A stretch of DNA of 64,000 nucleotides from Echinarachnius parma (lineage: Eukaryota > Echinodermata > Echinoidea > Clypeasteroida > Echinarachniidae), in assembly GCA_037951105.1 (NCBI GenBank), contig JBAMJV010000860.1, positions 62,001 to 126,000 of the forward strand. The letters are read 5' to 3'. Each line of letters starts with the position of its first letter. The stretch's first letter is position 1. Below the pieces are notes generated by a model that saw only the letters and a program-made list of their open reading frames with translations, made no database searches and was not told where the DNA came from. Positions 1 to 11,831 of the stretch are shown one piece after another. A program made the translations under genes and the position numbers.

Positions 1-290
1 GAGCATGAATTTTAACATTTTCAGGTGGCCAAATTGATTTTCAGGTGGCCAAAATATTGCATGCAATTTTTTTTTTTTTTTCCGATTTTGGTAACGCAAA
101 TTATGCAATCAAAACATGCACTATATTTCCTTTTTGTTTACTTCTGTATTACGGTATAGCAGCGTGCAATATTGCTGGTGGCCAAGCCGGGCCACCTGTG
201 TGGCTAATTTACGATTTTCAGGTGGCCCAACAGAATTTTTAGTGGCCAATGGCACCCGGGCCACCGCTAATGTCGAGCCCTGCTGATAGG
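1..290. repeat. Degenerate repeat rich in GTGGCC motifs
   Basis: Seen: the motif ttcaggtggcc occurs repeatedly (about 20-30, 40-50 and 218-227), and GTGGCC/GGCCAC occur in both orientations up to about 265. No credible coding frame runs through it. It looks like the end of a dispersed repeat cut by the window edge. The family is not identified. Confidence 0.4.
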
Positions 291-618
291 ATGGGGCAGT
301 AATGGTCTAGCTAGCCTGATACGCTTTTGTGGCTACTTTCTGGCTGCTTGCTGGCTGTTTGCTCCCTGGGGAGTGGAAATGTATAACTTTTGTATATTTC
401 AAAAGCACTATAAAAATGCCACCTATAATTGCGCTGGGACCGCAGAGAGAATTTGTGTGGTCATTGGTGTGGATGAACATTAGCTTATTTTGTTTTGTTT
501 AAATGAAGGTATGAGCTATAATGGTGTCATAACCACCCCTCTCCCCCCCCCCCCCATCCCAATCAAAACAAAATCATGCATATTATGTCCATGAAAGTGA
601 GACACCTCTCTTCCCCAT

Positions 619-876
619 ATATGTGACCGGCTATAGCAAAACCAGGCACTTGTAGGTAAAAATCAAAATGTAGATTTTCATACCATTACAAAGGCCTCAT
701 CACACGTTTTCATTTGTTCCTTTGTTCTAACTAATTGGTCAATAAATAGCGAAGATATGATTGTTTCAATTTTACAATAATAGGTCTTTTACACACATTA
801 TGTGAGCTTAAAATGCCAATTTCTTCAAAACATGAACTACCGACAAGTGCCGGTTTTTGCTATAGCCGGTCACATA
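619..876. mobile_element. MITE with ~22-bp terminal inverted repeats
   Basis: The left end tatgtgaccggctatagc is matched in reverse complement by the right end at about 855-876, and the identity extends inward to the cggcacttgt region. The interior is AT-rich and noncoding. The structure is that of a short non-autonomous DNA transposon; no superfamily is assigned because the target duplication is not clear. Confidence 0.7.
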
Positions 877-2370
877 TAGCATGACATTTTAATATACTTA
901 CCCCAACCCTGAGAGACCACTTGTTTGCGTTAAATAACTTGATATTTGCTATCATGAAATCATCCTGAAAATCCCTTCAGCCCCTTCCCTTTGAGATTCT
1001 GAAATCCCCACCAGGCTACGGAAGTCAAGGGATTCAGATATTTCATCCTGAAATTACTTTTCCACCAGCATTTTTGTGTTGATGCAATAAATGACAGATT
1101 GGTAATCTCATGAAAACTGTTCTTGTGCATAATTGGCTCACCAAGAGGGCAATATAGATCAGCTGTCACCTGTAAATCTTATATTTAGGTCAATTGGATC
1201 TTTTGAAGTACATGTATCTTAAATGTATAATCTTTTTGATTGGCCTATTTTCAGTAAACTAAAGTGGTACATTTTGTATTCAACATAAATATATCTGCTC
1301 AAAGTATATTTACTTATTTTATTTTTTTAACATTTTCACAATGCTATGTATACTCTTGAGCATTGCTTTTTATAACAAAATTTTACTTCTACATTCACTC
1401 ATATAACATGTATATGCTGAATCAGTTCTAATGAATTATGTATCATTATTATCTTTTTTTGTATACGATTGATTTAATAAGACATATTCAGATGCGTTGT
1501 ATAATCCTGCATCATGTCAATACTCTATAATGTTCTGAATATTTAAAATAAATCTGCTTTCACATATAGTAATTAATCTGATGGTTTTCCTTTTACCTAA
1601 GAGTATACTTTTCCGTCATATTTGAAACAAATGCTGTGAACTAATTAGTGAAAATTTGTGCACCACATCAAAATCTCATTAAAAAGACATATGGATTGGA
1701 ATAAATATTTGACAATATGGAGCTAAGCAATTATATGTTTTCGAGCACATGGAAGAGGAAATAACTTTAGACTAAATTATCAAACTCAAAGTTTGCTCCT
1801 TTAACATTTATCTTCTTTGAACAAAAGAAACACAAGATTGGAAGAGGGAAAAGGAAACCAAATAGACTATCTGAAAGCAGACTACTTTCCTAGTTCTAAC
1901 TATGATAATAACCATGCATCCCTCTTGTCCACTGATCTCGGTAAAACAAACTCTGGATAGCTTATTTGCCTATGAAAGTGACTCCCAGAATCGGCAATGT
2001 TACCTCACTGAGAACTGAAATAGTGATATCACATTATTTTGTTATAACAAAAGAATGTCTAGATTGATGGCGCAATATAAATACTTGTCTATTATTATTA
2101 TTATTATTTTAACAATCATACGGTACATGTAGTATCGATTCTAAACAACTTGTCCTTTGTTTTGGGCATTTGGTAGTGGGTTGGAGCTGGACGATTCATT
2201 GGCTGTCTGTCGAGTTGAATAGGAAATAATTTATCTTGATTCTGTTTTGAAAGAGATCAGTGCTTTTTAAAACTTATATGCATCTACTTTTACCATGCAT
2301 CTCATATTAAACCATGTGTGTTTGTGTGTATGTGTCTGTCTATTCTCTCACAACCTTTATTACATCACAG
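877..2370. other. AT-rich noncoding DNA, probably catulin intron
   Basis: I see no coding exon, RNA gene or clear transposon end here, only AT-rich sequence with a short (TTA)n tract near 2090-2110. Because the exon at 2371 has a splice acceptor and opens in phase 0, this stretch is most likely intron of the catulin gene that begins left of the window. Confidence 0.5.
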
Positions 2371-2421
2371 AAACATGGCACGACCGCTAAAGCCGCTAAG
2401 CCAGTCAAGCTTGATGCACAG
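2371..2421 (+). CDS. CTNNAL1: Catulin exon (17 codons)
   Basis: A short exon following acceptor tacatcacag and ending at donor CAG|gtaaca. It encodes KHGTTAKAAKPVKLDAQ in phase 0 and joins directly to EQAKIAK of the next exon. It is basic and low in sequence information, so the call rests mainly on the splice signals and matching phase. It may be a linker between helical bundles. Confidence 0.65.
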
Positions 2422-5400
2422 GTAACACACTAGTATTATTTTTTAAGCCGGTTATTTATTTATTTTGAGCCAAGTTCTATGGACACATAAATGCATGTTT
2501 TACAAAGTTATAACTTAAAGGTGCACCTGTAAAGTGTCAGATATTGCCCAAAATGACATTTGAGACTTCAATCCTGTACCAAGGTTTTTTCCAGGTTTTT
2601 CCTTTGTAGAAAGGTTTGTTATTTTGCCGTAACTTAAGTGTGAACTTTAAACTGAACATAACAATTTTCACCACATTTTATATACTTTGTTAACCTAGCA
2701 TTAATTTCATGAACTTTCATTTCATTTTTCAATCGCAAACACTTTATCATACAATTATATCATATTCAATTACATTATACATTTAACATGAATTATTTTA
2801 TTTTATTTAAAAAAATTAAACTTGTATTGATTTATTATGACATTCATCCTTCAGAGTTTCTTCAGGTTTTCTTTATTCAGTACAAATTTAATCTTTGGGA
2901 AAATGGGAATAATAAGAGGCATAAATATATGTTTGGAGCGCTGATGATAGCATGCTACCACCGGACACCTGTGGTCATGTGACCATGGGGATGTTGGTCA
3001 TGTGATGTGTGCCATTAATATCAGGTGACCCTTGCGTGAAGGCATGAGTTCATCCTCTGAGCCTTTAATAATATTTGAAACCTCTTCCCTGAATCATCCC
3101 AAAAGCTGGCCTACTAGGGGGAGAAAAAAAAGGGTAAAGCAAGTGCAACAGATATGAATAATTACAGATAAAATGAAAGGATGCAGTAAGCAGGCATAGA
3201 AATCAAATGTTTAGGAAAGAGCTAGAAAAGATCGAAAGAAACTTGAATGTTTATAAAGGAAAATTTAAAATAGAAATGAAGAATTAAAAAGTATACTATT
3301 CAAAGTCTGATGTATACATTAGTTTGACCTTTGTTTTGGTATTTCGGAAACATCTTATGAAGATAATGCATCACTTGAAAGCTTTTGAGTTTTTTTTTTT
3401 TTACTGTATCTTTGATCTGTGTGTCATGTGACATGAGCAAGTCAAGCTAATTTCATGCAAAGTAGCCCCTAAAAAAATAATGCATTTTGATTTTTTCCCC
3501 CTGCTTTGTTGAGAGAATTTAACTGTTATAACCATCTCTGATTTCTGTGACAACGTGACAGGAGCAAGCCAAGATTGCCAAGGTGGGACTGGAGGTCAAA
3601 CTCCTGACGTCGGAGGTGGACGGAGAGACGGAGAAGTGGGAGGACCAGAACAACGAGATTGTCAAACGAGCCAAGAACATGTCCAGTATGGCCTACGCTA
3701 TGTACATGTTCACCAGGGGGGAGGGGTCACTCAAGACTACGCTCGATCTCTTCAAACAAGCAGAGGTAATTGTCATAGTAATTCATAATGATAATAATAA
3801 TATCAGGGCTGGCCTTTAGAGGTACAATCTATATGATGTGCCATTTTGGGAGGATCAGAACAACAAGAACATGTCCAGTATGGCCTACGCTATGTACATG
3901 TTCACCAGGGGGGAGGAGTCACTCAAGACTACACTCGATCTCTTCAAACAAGCAGAGGTAATTGTAATAGTAATTCATAATGATAATAATAATATCAGGG
4001 CTTGCCTTTAGAGGTACAATCTATATGATGTGCCATTTTGGGAGGATCAGAACAACAAGAACATGTCCAGTATGGCCTATGCTATGTACATGTTCACCAG
4101 GGGGGAGGAGTCACTCAAGACTACGCTCGATCTCTTCAAACAAGCAGAGGTAATTGTAATAGTAATTCATAATGATAATAATAATATCAGGGCTTGCCTT
4201 TAGAGGTACAATCTATATGATGTGCCATTTTGGGAGGATCAGAACAACAAGAACATGTCCAGTATGGCCTACGCTATGTACATGTTCACCAGGGGGGAGG
4301 GGTCACTCAAGACTACACTCGATCTCTTCAAACAAGCAGAGGTAATTGTAATCATAAATCATCTTCATCATCTGAAAGAAAGGGCAATAAGTCACTTTTT
4401 GTACAGAGAAGTTGTGGAGCCTGAGTAGAAACAATTTTAATTAGCTCTCTTAAACCTTTTTGAACTAATAAAATCTCAACAATTTTCAGTAAGTATTATC
4501 TAAACATGTGGCATCTCATGATTTAAAAAATGGTATGCATAACTTATTTCACACACTTACAAAAAAAAACATGATTAATGATGATTAGATAATTGTGATG
4601 ATCATTATGTCATGCTTTCCCAATTCCTTTTTTATTTAGTACTTTGCTGAGGAGGGTCACAAGCTTTTCCGGTCGGTCCGAGAGTTCGTCAGTCAGGTGC
4701 CAGACTGCCCCATGAGAAACGAGCTCTTGAATCATTTAGAACAGATACCGTCAGCCTGCCAGCAGCTCAACTTCACCACAAAGTCACAATCAACCGGCAA
4801 ATCAGCTACATTTAACAAGGTAATGATTTATGAAACTACTCCTTTTCCCCTCCCTTTATAATCACAAATCATCAATCTGAATAATCACAAGAGGACTGTA
4901 TTGAAATAATTAAAACTTAATGATTTCTGAAACTTTTCCTATTCCCTATCCCATCCCCCTTTCTCACATCGCCCCTTTCACTTTACCCGTTCACTATACC
5001 CCAACTTCACTTTACCCTCAAGCCAAATCAAACAATAAATCAGGTGCCTTCACTGTATGAAGAATTTAAAAGCAAATATGAAAATAATAATAATAACAAT
5101 CATTATTATTATATACCTCATTTTGAGAATCCTGCAATCTGATTGGCTGAACGAGCGGGCATATTTTTCAATATGCCTGCTCAGCTAACAAACAAAATAA
5201 ATAAAAACAAAACAAACAAAGCTCCGGCTCCGGGTGATCATATTGATTTTTTCACAAAATGTCCATAGAGCTTGTTTGTTCGGGTTTGACGTAGCATTTC
5301 AGCGCGAACAATTCAAAATCCGAGTTTTAAAAAATATAATGGCAGCCTCCGCGCTGTACGCGATGATTGGGATTAGCCCGTACAACGAATGAATTTAAAT

Positions 5401-6287
5401 GATGCTCCTCCTTTGTTCAGAGGGCAAACATTGGACATATTTGCATGAAATTATGTTTGAATGTGTAGAGAACTTAATCAAAGGTAAATAGATGATGGGG
5501 AACTTACCCTTTAAACAAAACATGCAATTAAACATCTCCTCCCTCTTTTGTTTGTGTTCTACTACAGGTTGACTACACGATACAGGAGACAAAGTGTCTT
5601 TTACTGTCAATAGTACGGGTGGTTCCTATATGCTACTCATTAGCAAATAAGGTGAGTACAATAATATTTAAACTTTCTTTTGTTTACAAATCACACTTCA
5701 TTTCATGACCATTGTAACGAGGAGTAGAGTAGTATGTTTTAGTTTATAATGTTATTTGAAGTTTTAAGCATTGGTTACAAACAAGTGACGTGTGTGATGC
5801 TAAATATCTCATCTTTATTACTTCTTATCAATAATGTTTAATAGATCATAGAATGTTATTTTTACACAATCAACTAAATAGTTTTTACTTGTCAACTTGA
5901 CATTTTGGACATCTTTGATGTTCATCCTTGTTCTTCTTCCTAATACATTGTACATTCCTTGACATTCACAATCAAATGAATCTAATGAAATATTCCAGAA
6001 TGTTCTAAGACTTATTGCCAGTTGTACAAAAGACTTGCCACCTTGTCTACTAAAAGCCTTTTCTCATATTTTTTGTTTTCCCTCAGTACAATGTGACCAC
6101 GCCAAACTCCCCCATCGGTCGATGGAGGCGGCCGCCCCCCATGATGGATCTCCATAGCAACAGCTCGGACCTGGACTCCCCCCTCAGCCAGAGCAGCGGT
6201 TTTATGAGTGACGGGGGCTCCATCATGCGTAGCAACAACATGGGTCATAAGACGATACATAGGATGAACTCTTTCGACAGACTCTAA
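2371..6287 (+). CDS. CTNNAL1: Alpha-catulin, C-terminal part (five exons, 5' end outside window)
   Basis: Alpha-catulin is a vinculin/alpha-catenin superfamily protein, a cytoplasmic scaffold linked to Rho signalling and the cytoskeleton. The exons are 2371-2421, 3562-3765, 4640-4819, 5568-5651 and 6087-6287. All junctions are GT-AG and phase 0. The recognisable block includes MSSMAYAMYMFTRGEGSLKT and DLFKQAE, then EEGHKLFRSVREF and the motif KSATFNKVDYTIQETK. These match the C-terminal helical-bundle region of alpha-catulin better than alpha-catenin, which has a different tail. The protein ends in a Ser/Asn-rich tail, MNSFDRL then TAA at 6285-6287. The N-terminal vinculin-like region must lie upstream of this window. 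The intron after the second exon here carries three partial copies of that exon. Family assignment is strong; one-to-one orthology is inferred. Confidence 0.88.
3562..3765 (+). CDS. CTNNAL1: Catulin exon with MSSMAYAMYMFTRGEG motif
   Basis: 68 codons, acceptor gtgacag, donor GAG|gtaatt, phase 0 at both ends. It encodes the helix containing KWEDQNNEIVKRAKNMSS and FTRGEGSLKTTLDLF, the most diagnostic part of the gene for the alpha-catulin/alpha-catenin C-terminal domain. The 3' half of this exon and its donor were tandemly copied three times downstream. Confidence 0.9.
3820..3957 (+). other. Candidate duplicated cassette exon 1 of catulin
   Basis: After a possible acceptor gcctttag the frame is open for 46 codons, beginning RYNLYDVPFWEDQNNKN and ending FKQAE at donor gag|gtaatt. 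Both ends are phase 0, so inclusion would not shift the frame. The polypyrimidine tract is short and the first 12 residues are intron-derived. Either an alternative exon or a non-used copy; transcript data are needed to tell. Confidence 0.35.
4012..4149 (+). other. Candidate duplicated cassette exon 2 of catulin
   Basis: Same structure as the copy at 3820-3957: acceptor gcctttag, open for 46 codons, phase 0-0, donor gtaatt retained. One silent change is visible (tat for tac in the AYAMY codons). Intactness of the frame could reflect recent origin rather than use. Confidence 0.35.
4204..4341 (+). other. Candidate duplicated cassette exon 3 of catulin
   Basis: Last copy of the array, again 46 codons, phase 0-0, with acceptor ctttag and donor gag|gtaatt. 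It reads GEGS like the original exon. The array ends here: the downstream intron diverges after gtaattgtaat. Confidence 0.35.
4640..4819 (+). CDS. CTNNAL1: Catulin exon (60 codons)
   Basis: Acceptor tttatttag, donor AAG|gtaatg, phase 0. It encodes YFAEEGHKLFRSVREFVSQ, then PDCPMRNELLNHLEQIP and ends KSATFNK. The spacing of EEGHKL and LLNHLEQIP fits the C-terminal four-helix bundle of the vinculin/alpha-catenin fold. Confidence 0.9.
5568..5651 (+). CDS. CTNNAL1: Catulin exon (28 codons)
   Basis: Acceptor actacag, donor AAG|gtgagt, phase 0. It encodes VDYTIQETKCLLLSIVRVV and ends YSLANK, matching the alpha-catulin helix that follows ATFNKVD. Confidence 0.88.
6087..6287 (+). CDS. CTNNAL1: Catulin terminal exon
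   Basis: Acceptor ttccctcag, opens YNVTTPNSPIGRWRRPPPMM, then a Ser/Asp-rich tail and MNSFDRL before TAA at 6285-6287. The low-complexity, serine-rich tail is probably flexible. The 3' UTR follows, with a MITE at 6452. Confidence 0.85.
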   Translation, partial: YNVTTPNSPIGRWRRPPPMMDLHSNSSDLDSPLSQSSGFMSDGGSIMRSNNMGHKTIHRMNSFDRL

Positions 6288-6451
6288 CATAGGCCCCCTC
6301 TTGAACCCATTCAACAGACTAATATTGGCCCCCAATCAGCTCTCATCTACTACATGTTTTATCGTCTTGAGCCTCGCTTGCGCACAAAGCTAACAATTAG
6401 TTGTAATTTGCTAGCAAGCCATCAGTGCAGCAGTTTTCCTTAATAGCTAAA

Positions 6452-6703
6452 GGCCTGGTCACATATCATCGGATAGCGTAAACAGATGCCCAAACGAATA
6501 ACAAAATTGCGATTTCAAATTATCCGGTGGTGAAAGTCGTCTCCATTGCTTCATGCACAAAACGTTCCGCCGGATAGAACAACTTACATCGCCTAACATA
6601 ACAGAACGGACAAGAAATGCATATGAACGGAGTCAAAGGGATTGAAAATGTTACTCTCCGTCGGGCATACGTTTGGGCTACCTGGTGATATGTGACTGGG
6701 CCG
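6452..6703. mobile_element. MITE in the catulin 3' flank
   Basis: The left end aggcctggtcacatatcatc is matched in reverse by the right end ggtgatatgtgactgggccg. Imperfect complementarity (cccaaacg / cgtttggg) continues inside. The interior is noncoding. If the catulin 3' UTR extends this far, the hairpin would be transcribed. Confidence 0.7.
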
Positions 6704-8138
6704 GGAGCTCGGTCATGATTTGCAACATCAAGAGATGGTACAGTGACAGAGTCCGATCAAATTTCTTGCTGCTTCCTGGCTCAGATTGACGTCATATTTG
6801 TAATGAAAATGAACAGCTCTCATGGCGCAAAGCTTACGATTGGTTGTATTAACTTGAAAGGTCGCCACATGATTTAATAGGGGTTTGTCTTAATATACAG
6901 ACTGATCAATCATGCACATCACAATCGGTCTTCATGTCCATCATCTACTCATCAAATGTTTGAACAGGATTTGGCGCAGCTGGCAGTCTTCCCATTTGCT
7001 GCCATAAGGTCTTGGATGCAGCACTGCTCCTCAAGGGCGGGGAATCGGAGAAGGTGTGGCATCGTTGGTGGAGAAGTGCCACATCAAAGTTGGTGTTGTT
7101 ATTTATCTCATTTCATTTCATTTATTCAACCATTATAAAAACAACAAAAATAAACAAGTCAGTGGAAAGTAATCGATATACAAAATATCAAAACAAAATA
7201 ATGGTTAGGACCCCTGAGAAGCAGTAGATGCTTATAATCGGGGCCCTACACAACAAAATAAAAAAATACTAACAAAGTCATTAGCCCCCTTTCTGGTTAG
7301 ATTTTCACCTTAGATTTACTTCTAGGGCCTCTGTGAGACAATCCATACAATTTACACAGATGTATGTGGACAAAATCCTCCAGAGCGGTATTTTTCTTAA
7401 GTTTGGCTAGATTATGCTTACCACCGTTGCTCAGAGGAAGATATATCCCATGAATTTGTTTGATTTTGATTTTGATCCTGATTTTTCCTCTCTAGTAATT
7501 ATAGAGTATTTATTCCCTTCTTTTTCATTCCCATCATCAACAAATATTCAAGTTGTTTAACGGAATCTGACTCTAGCTCACAATTGTGACTATTTTTAAA
7601 TTGAGTAACGAGCCGCCATCTATGGTTCCATTGTTACTTACTGTACTACAATTAATTTAAACATACAGTACATGTACTCAAGATTTCCTATCCTCATTGC
7701 TTGACTACATTTTTAAACTCCTATTGTTCATTCCCAGAGTGTTCAAGTTGATAAAGAATAATCTCATGTGATTGTGCAAATCTTGAATGTAGAGAATATT
7801 ATCAAGGAACTCAATTTATTCCACAATTCTTGGAGTAGAACTGACTGGAACAATTGCATACACATTTAAATTAATTTTACCTGTAATTCTGAAGTCAACG
7901 TTTCCATGATTTGTTTTCCGTAATCATTTCCAAGTAGAATTATAATTCCTGATGTAACCAATAGTATAATTCCATAAACTTTGAATAAAGTAAGAGTGTC
8001 CCTCTGTAACATGCATTTCCACGCAAACAAATATATATCACACAGTCGACCAAAGATATGTAGTTTACTTTTATAGTTGTTTTTCACTTCATGTCTTTTT
8101 CAACATAATTATTAGTAATGTATACAGTGTACTTGAGC
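6704..8138. other. Noncoding flank with a possible decayed coding scrap
   Basis: Mostly AT-rich sequence. Around 6960-7100 the base composition is richer and short frames read like protein (for example LVEKCHIKVGVV near 7060-7100), but only with a frameshift. It may be a dead retrocopy or transposon fragment. From 7080 on, the TTTCATTTCATTTATTCAAC tract resembles the tail of a retroelement. No gene is called. Confidence 0.3.
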
Positions 8139-8267
8139 TGGGCCCTGTTCCATCAAAGTTTTCCAATTGTTGTAAATTTCTATATATTATAACTACCGTG
8201 TCAACAGCCAATCAGGATGAAGCATTGGACATTTGCAACAATTGGAAAAGTTTTAAAACAGGGCCCA
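8139..8267. mobile_element. Short foldback MITE, ~129 bp
   Basis: The left arm tgggccctgttcc and ttttccaattgttg are matched in reverse by caacaattggaaaa and acagggccca on the right. There is about 30 bp of complementarity on each side, with a noncoding interior. Confidence 0.75.
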
Positions 8268-9039
8268 AGACTTATCTTTGTGGGCCAATTTGAACTTGTA
8301 CGGAAATAGTGACAATATTATATGCCATCCGTATAATTCTTCAAGCTACATGTATTTAATGTATTTTTGCCAAACTGCCTACATTCAAATACAGTAACAT
8401 GGACTATGATCTTTACTAAACCTGCCAGTAGTTTGGAACTATGACTGTGGACAAAAACTGTAATGAGAAATTCTAATAGGATCAAAATATATCTGGTTAA
8501 CAATTTGAATTGTATGTATTCCCAAGCAATCAAACCTAATCTACCAAAAACTTTTCCAGTGAAGTATTCCATCATAACTTGGACAATTAAGCTTCAGTAG
8601 TTGCTTGTACCTTTAATATGTATGTTTAGTTTGGACAAAATGCAGTGTAGATTTTGAACAGTATCAAATCATCGAGGTTTGAGATGAGATTTAACCAAAT
8701 TTATGTTGTTTCATGGCACTGTTTTAAATAGATGGTTTTGATTGTTTGTACCTGTTGCTAACGGGAACGCGATGTGCCATGTATTCAATCTGTGGGAATT
8801 GCATAATCTTGTAGAAAACGGGTTTACTTAAATGCCAGTTATTTCTTGCCATATTTGGTTAGTGTATTTGTGACAATTTTAAACCAAATATTAAACAGCT
8901 GGCTCTACATGCAGATGTCATTCAAACTGTACAGCGTCTCAATCAAGTCAAGAAATTTTAATAATTAGGCAACTCAGTTGATTAAGTAGATTGCACCTGT
9001 ATGCACAACGTTTTAGTACTGAAGTCATACTGGCCCGGA

Positions 9040-9508
9040 TTCACAAAGGAGGTTTGGGTAAACCATGGTTTAAACCATGGTCTACATCTATGGATTTGTA
9101 TTTGTACATCTATGGATTACTGAGCATGGTGGCTTAGCGGTTAGAGGGTCCGCCTCATGCACGGGAGGTCCCGGGTTCGAACCCTGACCAGGTCATACCA
9201 AGGACTTTAAAAATGGTACTTTCTGCCTTCTAGCCAGGCGTTCGGCATTTATAGAATGGAGAAGGGAAAGTTAATCACACGAGTTACCAGAGGACTGGCC
9301 CCCTTCTGTACCTATCGCTACATTTAGTAGACGTGTGGCCTAGGGCTAATGAATCGGAGATAGGCGCCGCCTTATGTGCCAACATTGGCACGGGAAGGAC
9401 TTTAACTACATCTATGGTGTGCTGCTTGTAGACAAGTAAAATAATTCATAATTCTAATGATATGAACCACGGTTTAAACTATGGTTTACACAAACCTCCT
9501 TTGTGAAT
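9040..9508. mobile_element. MITE (TTCACAAAGGAGGTTT ends) with a nested SINE
   Basis: The left end ttcacaaaggaggtttgg and the motif taaaccatggtttaaacc are mirrored by ggtttacacaaacctcct and ttgtgaa on the right. The interior is interrupted by the SINE at 9116-9406. A second, uninterrupted family member is at 22511-22840. Confidence 0.8.
9116..9406 (+). mobile_element. tRNA-derived SINE with 11-bp target duplication
   Basis: The 5' part holds an RNA polymerase III promoter of tRNA type: an A box-like tggcttagcgg and a B box ggttcgaaccc. A tRNA-unrelated body of about 200 bp follows. It is flanked by tacatctatgg at 9105-9115 and 9407-9417, which marks a retrotransposed insertion into a MITE. 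The element at 21697-21991 is the same family in opposite orientation. Confidence 0.88.
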
Positions 9509-11735
9509 TCCACCAACTATCTTGTTGTAGATTATATACATAGAGTATATATAAATATGTTTTATTTGTAAATCATAGTGTAGATATTTACATATGTTGC
9601 ATGCATTACAACTCAAACTATTTGTTCATAGACAAATTTGATATGCCAATCCATTGTGATATGATGGTATTTGTTAATGTGTTGATTTTGTGATTTATTT
9701 TGTGTTTGTTTTAGTTTTGTTGGTCATGTACAAAGTAGAGTGTGTATATTATTATTTACCAAAGACAATGGTGTCATTTATGTAAATACATATTTTATGT
9801 TTGTTAGATTTATAGTTATTCATATAAAGAAATTATGCAACTGATTTTAAGGAAAAACATCATAAAATTGAATTTATTGGCAAATCAACAATGCTATTTA
9901 TCAATTACAATTATATAGCAAAGTGTTGTCCTTTGCATTTATAGTACACACAATTTGAGGTTTTATTTCAGTTTGAATTGAGAAAGAAATTTACAAACGA
10001 CTTTAAAATTCCCTTTCCCCTTTATAAAGTGACTATTTTAAATGCCTCCCGGCAAATTACACTATTAATTTTCAGAACATCAAAGTGCATTTCAAAATTA
10101 TACTTTTTTTTTCAATAAACATGCAGGGTAATAATATATTAAGCAAATACATTTTTAGAACATTTAATTAAATTTTTTTTCAGATTAAGGTCTGTTTTTA
10201 ATAAACTTTTAGATTGTAAAAAAAATGTAATTATACTGACATTTATACCTCAATTTTACACATGAATGTGTATTTTATTCTTTTCTATTTTACTTGCATA
10301 CACCAATTTTATGAATATAGACATGATTGTATTTAGCAAATCCACATTGAAGTAAGTTTTCCTCAGAACATTTTCATCATTATTACCAATTTTGTTATGT
10401 TGGTTCATGTAAAGCTGGTCAGTCAAAGCGGATATAATACAATAGCCAGTGTCACACACAATTATTTAGATAAAAGTTATCTAGATAATTCACCTACATG
10501 TACACCATGTAGGTATGGGACAGACCAGTGATAGATGTGCTACAATTTATCTACTAGATAATTGAATTATCTAGATGATTGGCCCATGTGTGATACCGCC
10601 TGATGTAAACTTTCCGCTCTTTTATCTTGATATTTTAAATTTGATTTTTAAATTTGTTCTTGTTTTTTAGTTGTTGAAATAGCATGTATGCAGAATGTAA
10701 CTATATGTTTAATGTAATAGAATGCAAATGTGGCTGCTATTTATGGTAAATTTTAGGTGATTATTGTAAGGAAATAACAATATTTCTTGTCACTACTAGG
10801 TATTGAGATTTTGAACCCCTCTGCTTTCCCAATAGACCTGCTCGCTATCATATTCAAATTTCCTCTCCAAGATATAATATACAAAGAAAGTAGGATGTCA
10901 TCAAATAATATACATATTGTTTGAAAGTTTTGAAGTGCCTTTATGAATTCTGGTTCAGGTCCAAATCTGTAGCATACAGATAGATTTGATTATTTGACTG
11001 TAACTAAACTAAGTTAATGATTTTGTTTGTGTGTAACATGCGATCATGGGAACATCAAAGATAAATGCATAGTATTCGAGTATCAAAGTGTATATTTTTG
11101 CTTTTAAACATCATTATTAATGTCTGATACAATTCAGAGAACTCAACAAGGATATAACAAACACAATTGTACTGGCTATTTTAGTCTCTGTTTGTGAAAA
11201 TTTAGTTTGAAAATGTATTATATATTTGTGTTTTTCTTTTTTTGTTCAGTGTGAAAGAAATGCAATATTTGTTTTATGTTGTGTTTCAGCATATTTAGTT
11301 AATACACATATTGTATGTTTATGCATAAAACAAATTCATTTATAGTATAATATAAGTTTGCTTTATAATTTGTGTTCATTCAGAGGAAATTTGCATATAT
11401 GCAATTATTTTAATTCTTATATTTGAAAGTAATCTTTATCATTGCCTGGTACAAGTTATTTAACAAATTATTTATGCTATCTTCAAACAAAATCCTTTTG
11501 GGGGAGTGAAAACTGTTATTGCAAAATTTTATAGAGACAAACATTTATACAAATCATGACAGAGAGATTGAAACACGTGGTTTAATAGTTCTATATGAAT
11601 GTTCAATATAAAAGTACAGATTTTGTAATTAATGTACATGTATCATCATAAAGTAACTATATATATTTAGTTTTCTATTTGATATCGAGTGATATGGACA
11701 GAGTGATCATAGTATTTTAATTTCTGCAATTATAG
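9509..11735. other. AT-rich intergenic DNA
   Basis: Very AT-rich with no credible exon or RNA gene on either strand. The only structured item I see is the short MITE at 10447-10598. Confidence 0.5.
10447..10598. mobile_element. MITE with GTGTCACAC ends
   Basis: The left end agtgtcacacacaattat is matched in reverse by the right end, which includes ggcccatgtgtgatacc. The interior contains several copies of tatctagataatt. The element at 39284-39386 shares the ends and the gaattatct core. Confidence 0.65.
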
Positions 11736-11831
11736 TTAAAGGGATTTAGTAACATTGTCCAAATCCACAAATCTTACTTTGCATATAACTTTGCATATTC
11801 GCACATTACTTGGCCGTATAAAATCTATTAA

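Larger units (their letters stand above)
3649..4341 (+). repeat. 192-bp tandem array of partial catulin exon plus donor
   Basis: The segment from about 3649 recurs with a period of exactly 192 bp. The landmark ccattttgggaggat begins at 3841, 4033 and 4225, and aacatgtccagtatgg recurs in all four units. The original exon contains 18 bp (residues EIVKRA) that are missing from all three copies, so the deletion occurred before the copies were amplified. Each copy keeps the donor gag|gtaatt. Units 2 and 3 read GEESLKTT; the original and the last copy read GEGSLKTT. Confidence 0.92.

Noticed and set aside
6956-7227. A possible small gene downstream of catulin
   Set aside because: Two overlapping frames read partly like protein but need a frameshift and lack splice sites; kept only as a possible relic.
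9116-9190. A functional tRNA gene
   Set aside because: A and B boxes are present, but the cloverleaf is poor and the sequence continues as a SINE with target duplications.
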